Assembly (NCBI RefSeq): GCF_902728235.1
Contig: NZ_CACVBO010000001.1
Span: 1,302,001 to 1,366,000 of the forward strand
Length of the DNA stretch: 64,000 bases
Direction: 5' to 3'
Source of the DNA: Lentimonas sp. CC4
GTDB taxonomy: Bacteria; Verrucomicrobiota; Verrucomicrobiia; Opitutales; Coraliomargaritaceae
In this document: piece by piece, positions 16,631 to 25,019 of the stretch
Numbering within the stretch: position 1 is the stretch's first letter
Layout: every line of letters starts with the position of its first letter
Program-made: the position numbers and the translations under genes
The notes under the pieces: model-generated
The model's database searches: none
Told to the model about the DNA's origin: nothing
The model's input: only the letters and a program-made list of their open reading frames with translations

Positions 16631-17389
16631 ATGACTACTTCCGCTTCTAAAATTCTTCTTGGTGTCAATGTCGACCACTGCGCGACAGTGCGTCAGGCGC
16701 GCTTTCGTGAGCATGCGCTTGATCATGGTAACGAGGTGGAGCCAGATCCAGTGGCGTTTGCGCTGCTCTGTGAAAAGGCCGGGGCCGATGGCATTACCAT
16801 TCACCTGCGTGAAGATCGTCGCCATGTGCAGGATTCGGATGTGCGCCGTGCGCGTGAGCAAATCGGCACGCGTCTCAACCTAGAAATGGCCTGCACACCT
16901 GCGATGATCGAATACGCGCTGGAGCTGAAGCCAGATTCGGTCTGCCTCGTGCCGGAGAGTCGCGAAGAAGTGACGACTGAGGGCGGTTTGGATATCGTCG
17001 GGCAAAAAGCACGCGTGGGCGAAGTCGTCGCTGCGATGACGGATGCGGGCATTATCACGAGTTTATTTATCGATCCCGACCCTGCGCAGATTGAGGCCTC
17101 GGCCGAGCTAAAGGCTCCTTGGGTCGAGCTGCATACCGGTGCGTATGCGAATGCGTATTATGGCGAGCGTCGTGCTGCGGAGCTAGAGATTCTACGCAAG
17201 GGCGCGGAGCTCGCGCACAGTCTCGGACTCGTAGTGAATGCAGGGCACGGCATCAACTATACCAATATCACGGAGGTGCTGGAGATCCCGCATCTGCATG
17301 AGTTGAACATTGGGCATACTATTGTGAGCCGAGCTTTGTTTGTCGGCGTAGAGCAGGCGGTTCGCGAGATGAAGGCGTATTTGGTCTAG
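16631..17389 (+). CDS. pdxJ: Pyridoxine 5'-phosphate synthase PdxJ
   Basis: PdxJ condenses 3-amino-2-oxopropyl phosphate with deoxyxylulose 5-phosphate, giving pyridoxine 5'-phosphate (vitamin B6, DXP-dependent route). The 252-residue protein is a single TIM barrel with the family signature [14 protein letters not shown] near the N-terminus. It has [14 protein letters not shown], the catalytic-glutamate strand [25 protein letters not shown], and the phosphate-binding [11 protein letters not shown] and [15 protein letters not shown]. The length is normal for the family. It stands alone between recJ and the NAD(P)HX-repair gene. Confidence 0.96.
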   Translation: MTTSASKILLGVNVDHCATVRQARFREHALDHGNEVEPDPVAFALLCEKAGADGITIHLREDRRHVQDSDVRRAREQIGTRLNLEMACTPAMIEYALELKPDSVCLVPESREEVTTEGGLDIVGQKARVGEVVAAMTDAGIITSLFIDPDPAQIEASAELKAPWVELHTGAYANAYYGERRAAELEILRKGAELAHSLGLVVNAGHGINYTNITEVLEIPHLHELNIGHTIVSRALFVGVEQAVREMKAYLV

Positions 17390-17504
17390 AAATGGTTTCG
17401 GCTGACTTAATCGTAAAAAAATAGTGTCTTTGCATGGAACTTGAGGCAAAGTATTGGTTTCTCAGGTAAAGACCCTAATTTTTGCCTCTTTTGAGACTTC
17501 CAAT

Positions 17505-19091
17505 ATGAAAGCGTTACCGTGTGCCCATCCTGTTCTTTCCTGTCAACAAGCTGCAACATTTGAGGCTTCTGTTCTCGCGGATGAATCTGCCGAATGGTCA
17601 GCGATGCAAAAGGCGGGGATCGGGATCGCTAAGGCGGTCTGCTTGGACTACCAAGAACTACAGCCATTACCACAGGGGCTGAATGTCTTGGCCTTGATCG
17701 GCAAGGGTAACAATGGCGGCGATGCCTTGATCGCATGTGGGCAGTTGCTCGCAGATTTTCCACGAGCGCGAGTCACCTTAATCTTTGCAGTCGATCCCGC
17801 GTCTTTAAAGCCCTTGGCCGCACGCGCGTATCAGCAGTTGAAAGGCCGTGTGAGTGCACATCAAGTGGATGCTGGCAGTGATGAGGCCACGATTTGGGAG
17901 CTGCTTAAGAGTGCTTCCGGTGGTCGCGCGTATGATATTTGCATTGATGGCTTGCTGGGTATGTCCTTTCAGCCACCAGTGCGTGAGCCTCTGCGTGCCT
18001 TGATCGAAGCGGTCAATCAATACGATCAAATACATCTGCGGGCTGCGGTCGATTTACCCAGTGGTAAGGGGGATGCGTCTGATGAGTTGTCGTTTCAGGC
18101 GGATTTCACTTATGCGACGGGTATTACGAAGCAAGTGTTGTTCGATGGGATCGCAGGATGCGGTCGCGTGCGTAGCATCGACCTAGGATTTTTTACAACG
18201 CCTGAAGGTGCTGAGGTCGACGCCACTGAGATGGTTTTAAATGACAGTGTGCTCGATCCGCTTCGTAAGCTGCGACCTGCCGCGGTCGATAAACGCACCT
18301 TCGGTCACATCTTTATCGTTGGTGGATCGGCCTTTATGCCTGGTGCTCTATTGATGGCGGTGCAGGCGGCGGTGCGTTCGGGCGTGGGACTGGTGACGGC
18401 GTTCGCGCCTGCTTCGGTGGCTGCGACGCTAGCTGCTCAAGTGCCTGAGGCGATTTGGGTGCCATGGCCTGAAAGTTCGAATGGCACGTTGAGTCCAAGG
18501 GCCATGCCGTTGCTCTTCGATCGTATCGATCAAGCGACTGCGGTATTGATCGGCCCAGGAATGGGCAAAGATCGCAACACCGAAAAGGTGGTTCAAGAGA
18601 TCGTGCAGAAGGTCGCGTTGCCCGTTATCTTGGATGCGGATGCGTTGCGAACACGTGCCTTAGAATTGTCACTGAAACGTAAGCCTGAGATGGGGGCTGT
18701 TATTTTAACGCCACATATGGGTGAGTTCATGCGGATGGCAAAGCTGGGTCAGCCGGACTATTCGAATCAGACATTGATCAACTTTTGTAAGAGCTACCGC
18801 GTGATGACAGTGCTCAAGGCCGCACATACACGGCTCTGTGATGGTGAGACCGTCTGGTATAATATATGCGGTGGCCCAGTGCTATCACGGGGTGGCAGTG
18901 GAGATGTGTTGGCCGGTCTGATCGGGGGGATGGTTGCTCAGGATAATGCCAGTGCGCAGACCTCGGTCGCCCGTGGCATGGTGCTGCATGGCCAAGCGGC
19001 TCAACACTTAGCTAGGGAGCTTGGTCAAGTGATGGTGCATACCACACAGTTGCTGGAGTATCTGCCTAAGGTATTACGAGGAGATTCATAG
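17505..19091 (+). CDS. nnr: Bifunctional NAD(P)H-hydrate repair enzyme (epimerase and ADP/ATP-dependent dehydratase)
   Basis: This enzyme repairs hydrated NADH and NADPH: the N-terminal YjeF_N domain epimerises NAD(P)HX, and the C-terminal ribokinase-like domain dehydrates it at the cost of ADP or ATP. The first domain (about 1-230) shows IGKGNNGGDALI and the substrate-site stretch DLPSGKGDAS. The second (about 245-528) shows FIVGGSAFMPGA, LIGPGMGKD, LDADALR, LTPHMGEF and SRGGSGDVLAGLIGGM. The ATG at 17505 gives the usual N-terminus; an in-frame start at 17454 would add 17 atypical residues. The fused form is common in bacteria. Confidence 0.93.
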   Translation: MKALPCAHPVLSCQQAATFEASVLADESAEWSAMQKAGIGIAKAVCLDYQELQPLPQGLNVLALIGKGNNGGDALIACGQLLADFPRARVTLIFAVDPASLKPLAARAYQQLKGRVSAHQVDAGSDEATIWELLKSASGGRAYDICIDGLLGMSFQPPVREPLRALIEAVNQYDQIHLRAAVDLPSGKGDASDELSFQADFTYATGITKQVLFDGIAGCGRVRSIDLGFFTTPEGAEVDATEMVLNDSVLDPLRKLRPAAVDKRTFGHIFIVGGSAFMPGALLMAVQAAVRSGVGLVTAFAPASVAATLAAQVPEAIWVPWPESSNGTLSPRAMPLLFDRIDQATAVLIGPGMGKDRNTEKVVQEIVQKVALPVILDADALRTRALELSLKRKPEMGAVILTPHMGEFMRMAKLGQPDYSNQTLINFCKSYRVMTVLKAAHTRLCDGETVWYNICGGPVLSRGGSGDVLAGLIGGMVAQDNASAQTSVARGMVLHGQAAQHLARELGQVMVHTTQLLEYLPKVLRGDS

Positions 19092-19150
19092 AGCTGTTGG
19101 GCTAGATAGTTTAAGATTGTCCTAGTCATGCGCTTGGGTAGTGTTTGCGC

Positions 19151-20272
19151 ATGCCCTCTACCCTAAACCAACGCCAAGCGCTTTTGGTGCTCAATGGCTT
19201 GCCGCATGTCGGACCCATCTTGTTGCGGCGGTTGATGGATGCCTTTGACGGCGATGCAGTGGCGGTGCTCTCTGGGGCGCAATCGAAATTAATGTCGGTG
19301 AAGGGAGTCGGACAGAAAGCTGCGGATACTTTAGTGCATTGGGCAGATCGGTTTGATCTAGCCAAAGAAGTGGCACAGATGCGGCGCACGGGAACCCGTT
19401 TCTTTATAGAAGAAGATGAAAAGTATCCAGAGATGCTTCGCGAAACCTATGATCCGCCGATTGGATTGTATTGGCAGGGTGAATACATCGTGGATCGCCC
19501 ATGCGTGGCCATCGTCGGCACACGTCGCTCGACGCTTTATGGGCGCAGTGTGACAAAGAAATTTGCGTCCGAACTCGCGCGGCTAGGATTTTGTATCGTC
19601 AGTGGCATGGCGCGTGGCACCGACACCGCCGCACACGAAGGAGCACTCGAAGCAGGCGGTAAAACCGTGGCCGTGTTCGGATGTGGCCTCGATACGATTT
19701 ACCCGCCGGAAAATCAGGGGCTGTATCAGGAGATCCTAAAGACGGGCGCAGTCGTCAGTGAGTTTCCCTTTGGGCGTCGTGCCGATCGGCAGACCTTTCC
19801 GATGCGCAACCGTGTCGTCGCAGGCATGTGCCAGGGCGTGATCGTGGTGGAGAGCGCCGCTTCCGGAGGCAGTATGATCACCGCCCGTTTCGCAGGCGAG
19901 CAAGGGCGCACGTTGATGGCAGTGCCCGGACGTATCGATCAAGACAGTAGTGCGGGGTGTCATCAGTTGATTCGCGACGGCGCGATCATGGTGACTTCTG
20001 TGGACGATGTTTTAGAAGAGCTGCGCTATGAGCGCACGAAAAGCGCAGCGAAGGAGCCAGAGCTCGATTTGGAGTCGCCAGCTGCCGAGCAGAGCCTGTC
20101 CGAGCCTGAGCAAGCGGTGCTCGACTGTTTTATCGGCGGCGAAATCGCATCGCCCGATGCATTGGCCGAGCGGTTAACGCGCCCCATCGCCGAGATCTCA
20201 GGCGTCTTAATGGGCTTGGAGTTGAAGCGCCTGATCGTGAAACGAGCGGATGGTTGTTTCGAGGCGCGGTGA
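19151..20272 (+). CDS. dprA: DNA processing protein DprA
   Basis: DprA binds incoming single-stranded DNA and loads RecA during natural transformation. The 373-residue protein has an N-terminal helix-hairpin-helix/SAM-like part (about 8-65, LPHVGPILLRRL and VKGVGQKAA). The Rossmann-like core carries VAIVGTRRSTLYGR, CIVSGMARGTDTAAH, AVFGCGLDTIYPPEN and NRVVAGMCQGVIVVE. A C-terminal winged-helix domain (about 310-373) completes it. ATG at 19151 was chosen; a TTG two codons earlier is also possible. DprA also occurs in bacteria not known to be competent. Confidence 0.95.
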   Translation: MPSTLNQRQALLVLNGLPHVGPILLRRLMDAFDGDAVAVLSGAQSKLMSVKGVGQKAADTLVHWADRFDLAKEVAQMRRTGTRFFIEEDEKYPEMLRETYDPPIGLYWQGEYIVDRPCVAIVGTRRSTLYGRSVTKKFASELARLGFCIVSGMARGTDTAAHEGALEAGGKTVAVFGCGLDTIYPPENQGLYQEILKTGAVVSEFPFGRRADRQTFPMRNRVVAGMCQGVIVVESAASGGSMITARFAGEQGRTLMAVPGRIDQDSSAGCHQLIRDGAIMVTSVDDVLEELRYERTKSAAKEPELDLESPAAEQSLSEPEQAVLDCFIGGEIASPDALAERLTRPIAEISGVLMGLELKRLIVKRADGCFEAR

Positions 20273-20332
20273 GGGGTGCCTCAATGGATTAAACAGTCCG
20301 ACATGCTCCGAATGGCACGAACTTAAGCTGAC

Positions 20333-20391
20333 GTAGCAGCGGCATCCTGCCGCTGATGTAAGTAAACAAGCGGTTGGAAGCACGCTTCTAC
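20333..20391. repeat. BIME-like element, REP family 3 with a diverged partner
   Basis: The left unit is GTAG followed by the hairpin CAGCGGCA-tcc-TGCCGCTG. The right unit ends ..AAGCACGCTTCTAC, which resembles the CGCTTCTAC end of family 2. The 59-bp unit thus runs GTAG to CTAC but pairs two different hairpins. It fills the dprA-rsmB gap. Confidence 0.65.
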
Positions 20392-20490
20392 TGCCGATTC
20401 AGCCGCATTCGGTTCACTCCATGCTGATTACGGTTTTTCTAGTTCCTTTCATTTGCAATGCAGGGTGGTTTCCCAGAAAGTGCGCGCATT

Positions 20491-21681
20491 ATGAAAATGC
20501 ACCGCATCTTGGCAGTTGCCGCCTCCGAAATAATTGACGCCGTCTTTAGCGAGCAGAAGGTGCTCGATCGTGAATTGGCCAAGGCGTTCGAGGCTCATCC
20601 GAAGTGGGGGAAGCGTGACCGTAGTTTCATCGCCGAGACGGTATTCGAAGTGGTTCGTTGGCGGCGCGCTTTGAGCTTTTTAGTCGAGAGTGAGGCGGTG
20701 GCTGCATTGTGTGCGGCTCAATGGATTCGGATGGGCTTTGAGCTGCCTGACTGGTGGACTTACGAGGGGAATGCGGCCGAGCAGGTGCAGGCGCGTGAAT
20801 CGGATTTGGCGGAGCAACCGCGTGCGGTGCGTGAGTCGATTCCAGATTGGCTGGATGCATGGGGGGCGGAAGAACTCGGCGCCGCATGGGATGCCGAACT
20901 GACGGCTTTGAACCAACGCACCTGCGTCTATTTACGCGTAAATACCTTGAAGGCGACGCGCACGGAAGCATTGGCTTGGTTGGCGGGTTACAACATCGTC
21001 GCACATGAAGTGCCTGGTTTGCCTGATGCGCTGTCGCTCAATCCTGGGAAAACATTGGCAAAGTCCTTGCGCCTAGATGGTCGTGTGGAGATTCAGGATG
21101 CGGGTTCTCAAATGATTGCTCCGCTCGTGGATCCGCAGCCTGGTGAGTGCATCATCGATACCTGTGCAGGTGCGGGTGGCAAATCGCTGCACCTCGCGGC
21201 CTTGATGCACAACAAGGGGCGCATCATTGGTATGGATATCGTCCCCAGAAAATTGAAAGAGCTGGAGCGCCGCGCAAAGCGTGCCCATCGCTCGCCCTGT
21301 ATTGAGACGAAGGTCATCTCACCGAAGGCTTTGTCAGCGCTGGCGGGGGTTGCGGATCGTGTCTTGATCGATGCGCCCTGTTCGGGGCTCGGCACTTTGA
21401 AGCGTCAGCCGGATTTGAAATGGCGCCTGAAGCCGACACAGATTGAGCGCGTGCGCGGGATCCAAGCGGAGCTGCTGGACTCCTATACCGCACTGCTCAA
21501 GCCCGGTGGCCGTTTGGTCTTTGCGACCTGTTCGGTATTGCCATCGGAGAATCGTGCCAATGTCGATCGTCTCATAGCAGCAGGTGGATTTACTCTGGAA
21601 GCGGAGTGTGCGGTGTCACCCGCCGCCACAGGCTACGATGGTTTTTATGCAGCCGCTTTGGTGAAGAACGCTGCTGGCTAG
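20491..21681 (+). CDS. RsmB-like rRNA cytosine-C5 methyltransferase
   Basis: This is a NOL1/NOP2/Sun-family SAM-dependent RNA m5C methyltransferase. The N-terminal NusB-like region (about 1-110) is followed by the catalytic domain. The SAM site is in IDTCAGAGGKSLHLAALM. The conserved IV motif DAPCSGLGTLKRQPDLKW contains the Pro-Cys pair, and the VI motif ATCSVLPSEN contains the catalytic Thr-Cys. This is the RsmB arrangement (16S rRNA C967), although a YebU/RsmF-type target cannot be excluded. ATG at 20491 was chosen; an in-frame ATG 11 codons upstream (20458) and one two codons downstream are possible. Confidence 0.88.
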   Translation: MKMHRILAVAASEIIDAVFSEQKVLDRELAKAFEAHPKWGKRDRSFIAETVFEVVRWRRALSFLVESEAVAALCAAQWIRMGFELPDWWTYEGNAAEQVQARESDLAEQPRAVRESIPDWLDAWGAEELGAAWDAELTALNQRTCVYLRVNTLKATRTEALAWLAGYNIVAHEVPGLPDALSLNPGKTLAKSLRLDGRVEIQDAGSQMIAPLVDPQPGECIIDTCAGAGGKSLHLAALMHNKGRIIGMDIVPRKLKELERRAKRAHRSPCIETKVISPKALSALAGVADRVLIDAPCSGLGTLKRQPDLKWRLKPTQIERVRGIQAELLDSYTALLKPGGRLVFATCSVLPSENRANVDRLIAAGGFTLEAECAVSPAATGYDGFYAAALVKNAAG

Positions 21682-21958
21682 TGGTGAAGTCGGAGCTGAC
21701 TGTAAACATTCCGAGATGATTGTTTCCTCTTCGAATTTCTATTTTTTTATTAATTCAGTCGGTATGATACCTCGGGTTCTGGAGCGTGGAAAAAAGCCTA
21801 CCCGAAACTCCGGTCCAGTTCGTCCGCCCCAAAAATGTGATGGACTTCCTCTTTTAGTCATCGTGCCTGGACAACGGGGGCATCTTTGTGGGAGCGATGG
21901 AACCAACTCGTGGTTGGCTTGACAGTATGCAGTCGGTGCGTATGCATAGCTCCTACCT

Positions 21959-22384
21959 TTGATTAGAAAATTCACAGTTACATGGCTGCTCAGCCTGTTC
22001 GTTTGGAATGTCGCCTTGGCGGGCGTGCCGAGCTTATTGCTGTGCTTGCATAATGACTTTGAGGTGCATCTTGAAGCTGAGGATGCCTGTGAGGGACACT
22101 GTGAGTCGGCGCATGTGGAGTCAGCTGCGGAGCACGTCGTGGTTTGTGAGATCCAGGAAGATTGCACAGATATCGAGCTGCTCGGCGGCGAACAGATCCC
22201 GACGCGGCTCAACGATTCGACACTCATCGAACTACCAGTCTTTGTGGTGTTCGAGTCTGCAGTCGTTTTTCCAAAGGTGCCAACGGTTGCGGGGAATGCA
22301 CAGTTGCGGGCGCCGGCAAGAGCACCGCCTCCGCTGGATTGGCTCACCGATATTTACATCAAGAAGACAGTCCTGCGGGTCTGA
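21959..22384 (+). CDS. Small secreted Cys/His-containing protein leading the metal-efflux operon
   Basis: The protein of about 141 residues, from a TTG start, has a clear signal peptide (about 1-22). A short acidic Cys/His-rich stretch follows (CLHNDFEVHL and DACEGHCESAHVESAAEH, about 29-60). A second Cys pair (VCEIQEDC, about 61-68) and a Pro-rich tail (APARAPPPLDW, about 118-128) complete it. The Cys/His pattern and its position 92 bp before a CzcCBA/CusCBA-type operon suggest a periplasmic metal-binding or sensing accessory. I do not recognise a named family. The exact start is uncertain because no ATG is available in frame. Confidence 0.6.
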   Translation: MIRKFTVTWLLSLFVWNVALAGVPSLLLCLHNDFEVHLEAEDACEGHCESAHVESAAEHVVVCEIQEDCTDIELLGGEQIPTRLNDSTLIELPVFVVFESAVVFPKVPTVAGNAQLRAPARAPPPLDWLTDIYIKKTVLRV

Positions 22385-22406
22385 TCGTCCTAATACACTT
22401 AGCTTG

Positions 22407-22447
22407 GCTGGTTGTTTGAAACCAGCGTGTTTGTAGCGCTCTGCTAC
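22407..22447 (+). other. Two small stem-loops before the efflux outer-membrane gene
   Basis: GCTGGTT-gtttga-AACCAGC (22407-22426) is followed by GTAGC-gctct-GCTAC (22433-22447). There is no U-tract. They lie between the small secreted-protein gene and the outer-membrane factor gene and could reduce read-through or stabilise the downstream transcript. The second again begins with GTAG. Confidence 0.4.
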
Positions 22448-22476
22448 ATCGTAGCTTCACCGTATTAGGATTTTTT

Positions 22477-23769
22477 ATGTATCAGTTTTTGAAAATAGGA
22501 CGCTCGTTGGCGTTCGCATTAATCGCTCAAGCGGCAGTGAGCAGCTTGTCTGCTGAGCCGCTTCGCGTGACGAAGGCGCAGGCGGTCGCACAGGCGCTAC
22601 AGGCAAATGCTGGGCTGATGGCTGCCCGCACCACGATTGACCGCGCGCAGGGTAACTTCCGGCAAGCAGGCCGTTGGTCAAATCCCGAGCTTAGCTTGGA
22701 TTATGCGACGGATGAAACCTTCAATGATGAAGGCGAATACGGCTTCGCGCTTGGTCTCGAGCAGCGCTTCCCCGTGACGAATCGTCTGCGTGTGCAGAAA
22801 GCGATTGCTCAAGATGAGATCGAACTCGCTCAAGTGGAGGTGGCCAATGAGACGCGCTTGCTCGTGCAAGCGGTCGAGCTGTCGATCAATAGCGTCGCAG
22901 AGCTACAAGCGCAGATTACACTGCGTGAGGAGCGCCGCGCGTTGAACCAACAGTTTGCCAACTTTTTAGAGTCGCGCATCGAGACGGGCGAGGCTTCGGT
23001 GATTGAGACCAACCAAATCAAAATCGAGATCTATGCGGTGAATCAAGAGTTGCAGCAGTTGCAGAACGAACTCGCCGAGCAGTTGACGGTGTTACGCCAA
23101 TTGATGGGTGTGGCGGATGGCGTTGAGGTGGAACCTCAGGTTGATTTTAAGCTGCCACAGGCATCGCCTGGGCTGAGCCTCTTGACGCGGGATTCGCTGC
23201 AAAATCATCCAGAGTATCGCATGAAGTATTTGCTGCTTCGTATCGCGGACAAGCGTGTGTCGGTTGCAAAGGCAGAGCGATGGGCAGACATTGCGCTACG
23301 GGTGTTCTTCGAAGAAGAGCGTGGCGTGGATGATCCCGGCGGCCTCGGGCGTGATCGCTACTTGGGAGTCGGTGTTTCGATTCCACTGCCGTTGATGGAT
23401 CGTAATAACGGAGCCATCGAAGCAAGCCGTGCTCAGCAACGGCAAATGAAATACGAGCTCGAGTATGTTGGCTCGAAGTTGCGCAGCGCAGCGAAGATTC
23501 AACGTGAGCGAGCGCTCAGCCTCTACACGCAAGCGCAAGACTATCAAACCAACCTGACTCAGTTGGTAAACAAGAACGTTGCGGATATGAACACCGCTTA
23601 CAGCGCGGGGCAAATCAGCCTGACGGAGCTGTTTCGCGCTCAAGAGCAGGCACTGAAGATCCAGTCCACACACATCGAGATGCTACATGATTATGAGCAA
23701 GCGATGATCTACTGGAAAGCCGCCACCGCGCAACACAGTGCCCAATACACACCAACCAAACAGATTTAA
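22477..23769 (+). CDS. Outer-membrane efflux channel of a heavy-metal RND system (CzcC/CusC type)
   Basis: This is a 430-residue TolC-family protein with a signal peptide (about 1-26, ending SSLSAEP). It has two long-helix repeats typical of outer-membrane efflux proteins: about 30-220 with NPELSLDYATDE, and about 235-425 with a GVGVSIPLPLMDRNNG strand. It forms the channel through the outer membrane for the adaptor and pump encoded next. The adaptor gene begins 5 bp after its stop, so all three are one operon. The metal cannot be read from this subunit. Confidence 0.9.
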   Translation: MYQFLKIGRSLAFALIAQAAVSSLSAEPLRVTKAQAVAQALQANAGLMAARTTIDRAQGNFRQAGRWSNPELSLDYATDETFNDEGEYGFALGLEQRFPVTNRLRVQKAIAQDEIELAQVEVANETRLLVQAVELSINSVAELQAQITLREERRALNQQFANFLESRIETGEASVIETNQIKIEIYAVNQELQQLQNELAEQLTVLRQLMGVADGVEVEPQVDFKLPQASPGLSLLTRDSLQNHPEYRMKYLLLRIADKRVSVAKAERWADIALRVFFEEERGVDDPGGLGRDRYLGVGVSIPLPLMDRNNGAIEASRAQQRQMKYELEYVGSKLRSAAKIQRERALSLYTQAQDYQTNLTQLVNKNVADMNTAYSAGQISLTELFRAQEQALKIQSTHIEMLHDYEQAMIYWKAATAQHSAQYTPTKQI

Positions 23770-23774
23770 ATTAG

Positions 23775-24998
23775 ATGAAACATTTCAATCAAACTCGTAG
23801 GGGCTTTGCTTGCGAAGACCGCGACCACTCCTCACCGCGTCGAACCTTCAAGGCTTTAAATGCCATTCGCGGGCTTCGACAAGCAAAGCCCCTACGTTTT
23901 CTTGCGTCGCTGCTGTGCGTCACCGCGGTATCCGCTGCCTCGCAACCGCCCATCATTCTCGATGAGACTGGCGTTAAAAATCTGCGGATCGAGACGGTCG
24001 AAGTGGAGGAGCGGGACTTTGAAACGACGGTCTTTGCCATTGGGCGCATTGAAGAGATTCCGTCGCAGCATTCGGTGCTCTCCTCACGTGTCGCAGGGCG
24101 TGTGATCGATTTGAAAGCCTTTGAGGGTGACACTGTGGAAGCGGGCGAGGTGATTGCATTGGTGGAAACACGACAACTCGGTGATCCACCGCCAACGATT
24201 GAGCTTAAGGCTCCGCAAGGCGGTATGGTGATTACTTCGCACCTGCGCTTAGGGCAACCGGTGCAACCGGATGTAGAGCTGATGGATATTTCGGATCGTT
24301 CTGCAATGTGGGCCGTGGCAAAGATTCCCGAGCAGGAGGCATCGCGAGTGAAAGTAGGCAGCCAGGCGCACATTCAAGTGCCTGCCTTGGGCGCCGAGAC
24401 CTTTGAAGCGAAGTTGATTCGGTTCGGTGTGAATGCCGACCGCGGTGCGGGTGCGATTGAGGGGATCTTTCTTATTTCAAATACCGACGGGCGTCTGCTG
24501 CCGGGAATGCGTGCTGAGTTTGCAGTGGTTTTGGATAGTCGCTCAGATGTGATGGCAGTGCCGCGCGAATCCATTCAGGGCGATCCTGCTAATCGCATCG
24601 TGTTCGTGAAAGACTTTGATCTGCCGAATGCCTTTGTGCGTGCGCCGATTGTGGTCGGTCAACGCAATGATCGTTATGTTGAAGTCATCAGCGGTTTGTT
24701 TCCTGGGGACGAGGTGGTGACGCAAGGCTCGTATTCGCTGGGGTTTATTGGGGGCAGTGAGAGTATTTCGCTGAAGGAAGCCTTAGATGCGGCACATGGG
24801 CATGCGCACAATGAGGACGGTTCTAAACTGACAGATGCTCAGCGGAAGAAGGAGGAAGCCGCAGCGAAGGCAGCTGCGGAAGCAGACGCGGGCGGCGTGA
24901 GTGCGTCGAGTAATCGCTTACTAGTGATCTATGCAGGTGTGCTGACGGTGCTGTTTTTAATCGTGCTGCAACGCCTGTTCAATCAGCGCCGTGCGTAA
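23775..24998 (+). CDS. Periplasmic adaptor of a heavy-metal RND efflux system (CzcB/CusB type)
   Basis: The 407-residue membrane-fusion protein links pump and outer-membrane channel. From about residue 70 it has beta-barrel and barrel-sandwich strands (SRVAGRVIDLKAFEGDTVEAG, APQGGMVITSHLRLGQPV). A His-containing segment (AAHGHAHNEDG, about 339-349) and a second hydrophobic helix near the C-terminus (about 380-400) follow. That helix is unusual for this family. Codons 9-40 are supplied by a BIME element inserted in frame. The signal-peptide core (RFLASLLCVTAVSAAS) follows it, so the n-region is about 40 residues long and basic. No start codon in frame lies between the element and the signal core. 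Confidence 0.85.
   Translation: MKHFNQTRRGFACEDRDHSSPRRTFKALNAIRGLRQAKPLRFLASLLCVTAVSAASQPPIILDETGVKNLRIETVEVEERDFETTVFAIGRIEEIPSQHSVLSSRVAGRVIDLKAFEGDTVEAGEVIALVETRQLGDPPPTIELKAPQGGMVITSHLRLGQPVQPDVELMDISDRSAMWAVAKIPEQEASRVKVGSQAHIQVPALGAETFEAKLIRFGVNADRGAGAIEGIFLISNTDGRLLPGMRAEFAVVLDSRSDVMAVPRESIQGDPANRIVFVKDFDLPNAFVRAPIVVGQRNDRYVEVISGLFPGDEVVTQGSYSLGFIGGSESISLKEALDAAHGHAHNEDGSKLTDAQRKKEEAAAKAAAEADAGGVSASSNRLLVIYAGVLTVLFLIVLQRLFNQRRA
23797..23895. repeat. BIME-like element, REP family 1, inserted in frame in the adaptor gene
   Basis: The 99-bp unit starts GTAGGGGCTTTGCTTGCGAA (hairpin with GCGAAGACC) and ends GACAAGCAAAGCCCCTAC. Its length is exactly 33 codons and it contains no stop in the host frame, so the host reading frame is kept. 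It lies 22 bases after the ATG. Confidence 0.9.
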
Positions 24999-25019
24999 CT
25001 CTTAAGATCGATACATCCT

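Noticed and set aside
21716-21922. Short plus-strand frame between the RsmB-like gene and the metal operon
   Set aside because: It has no ribosome-binding site, signal or motif, and its composition is unlike the neighbouring genes.
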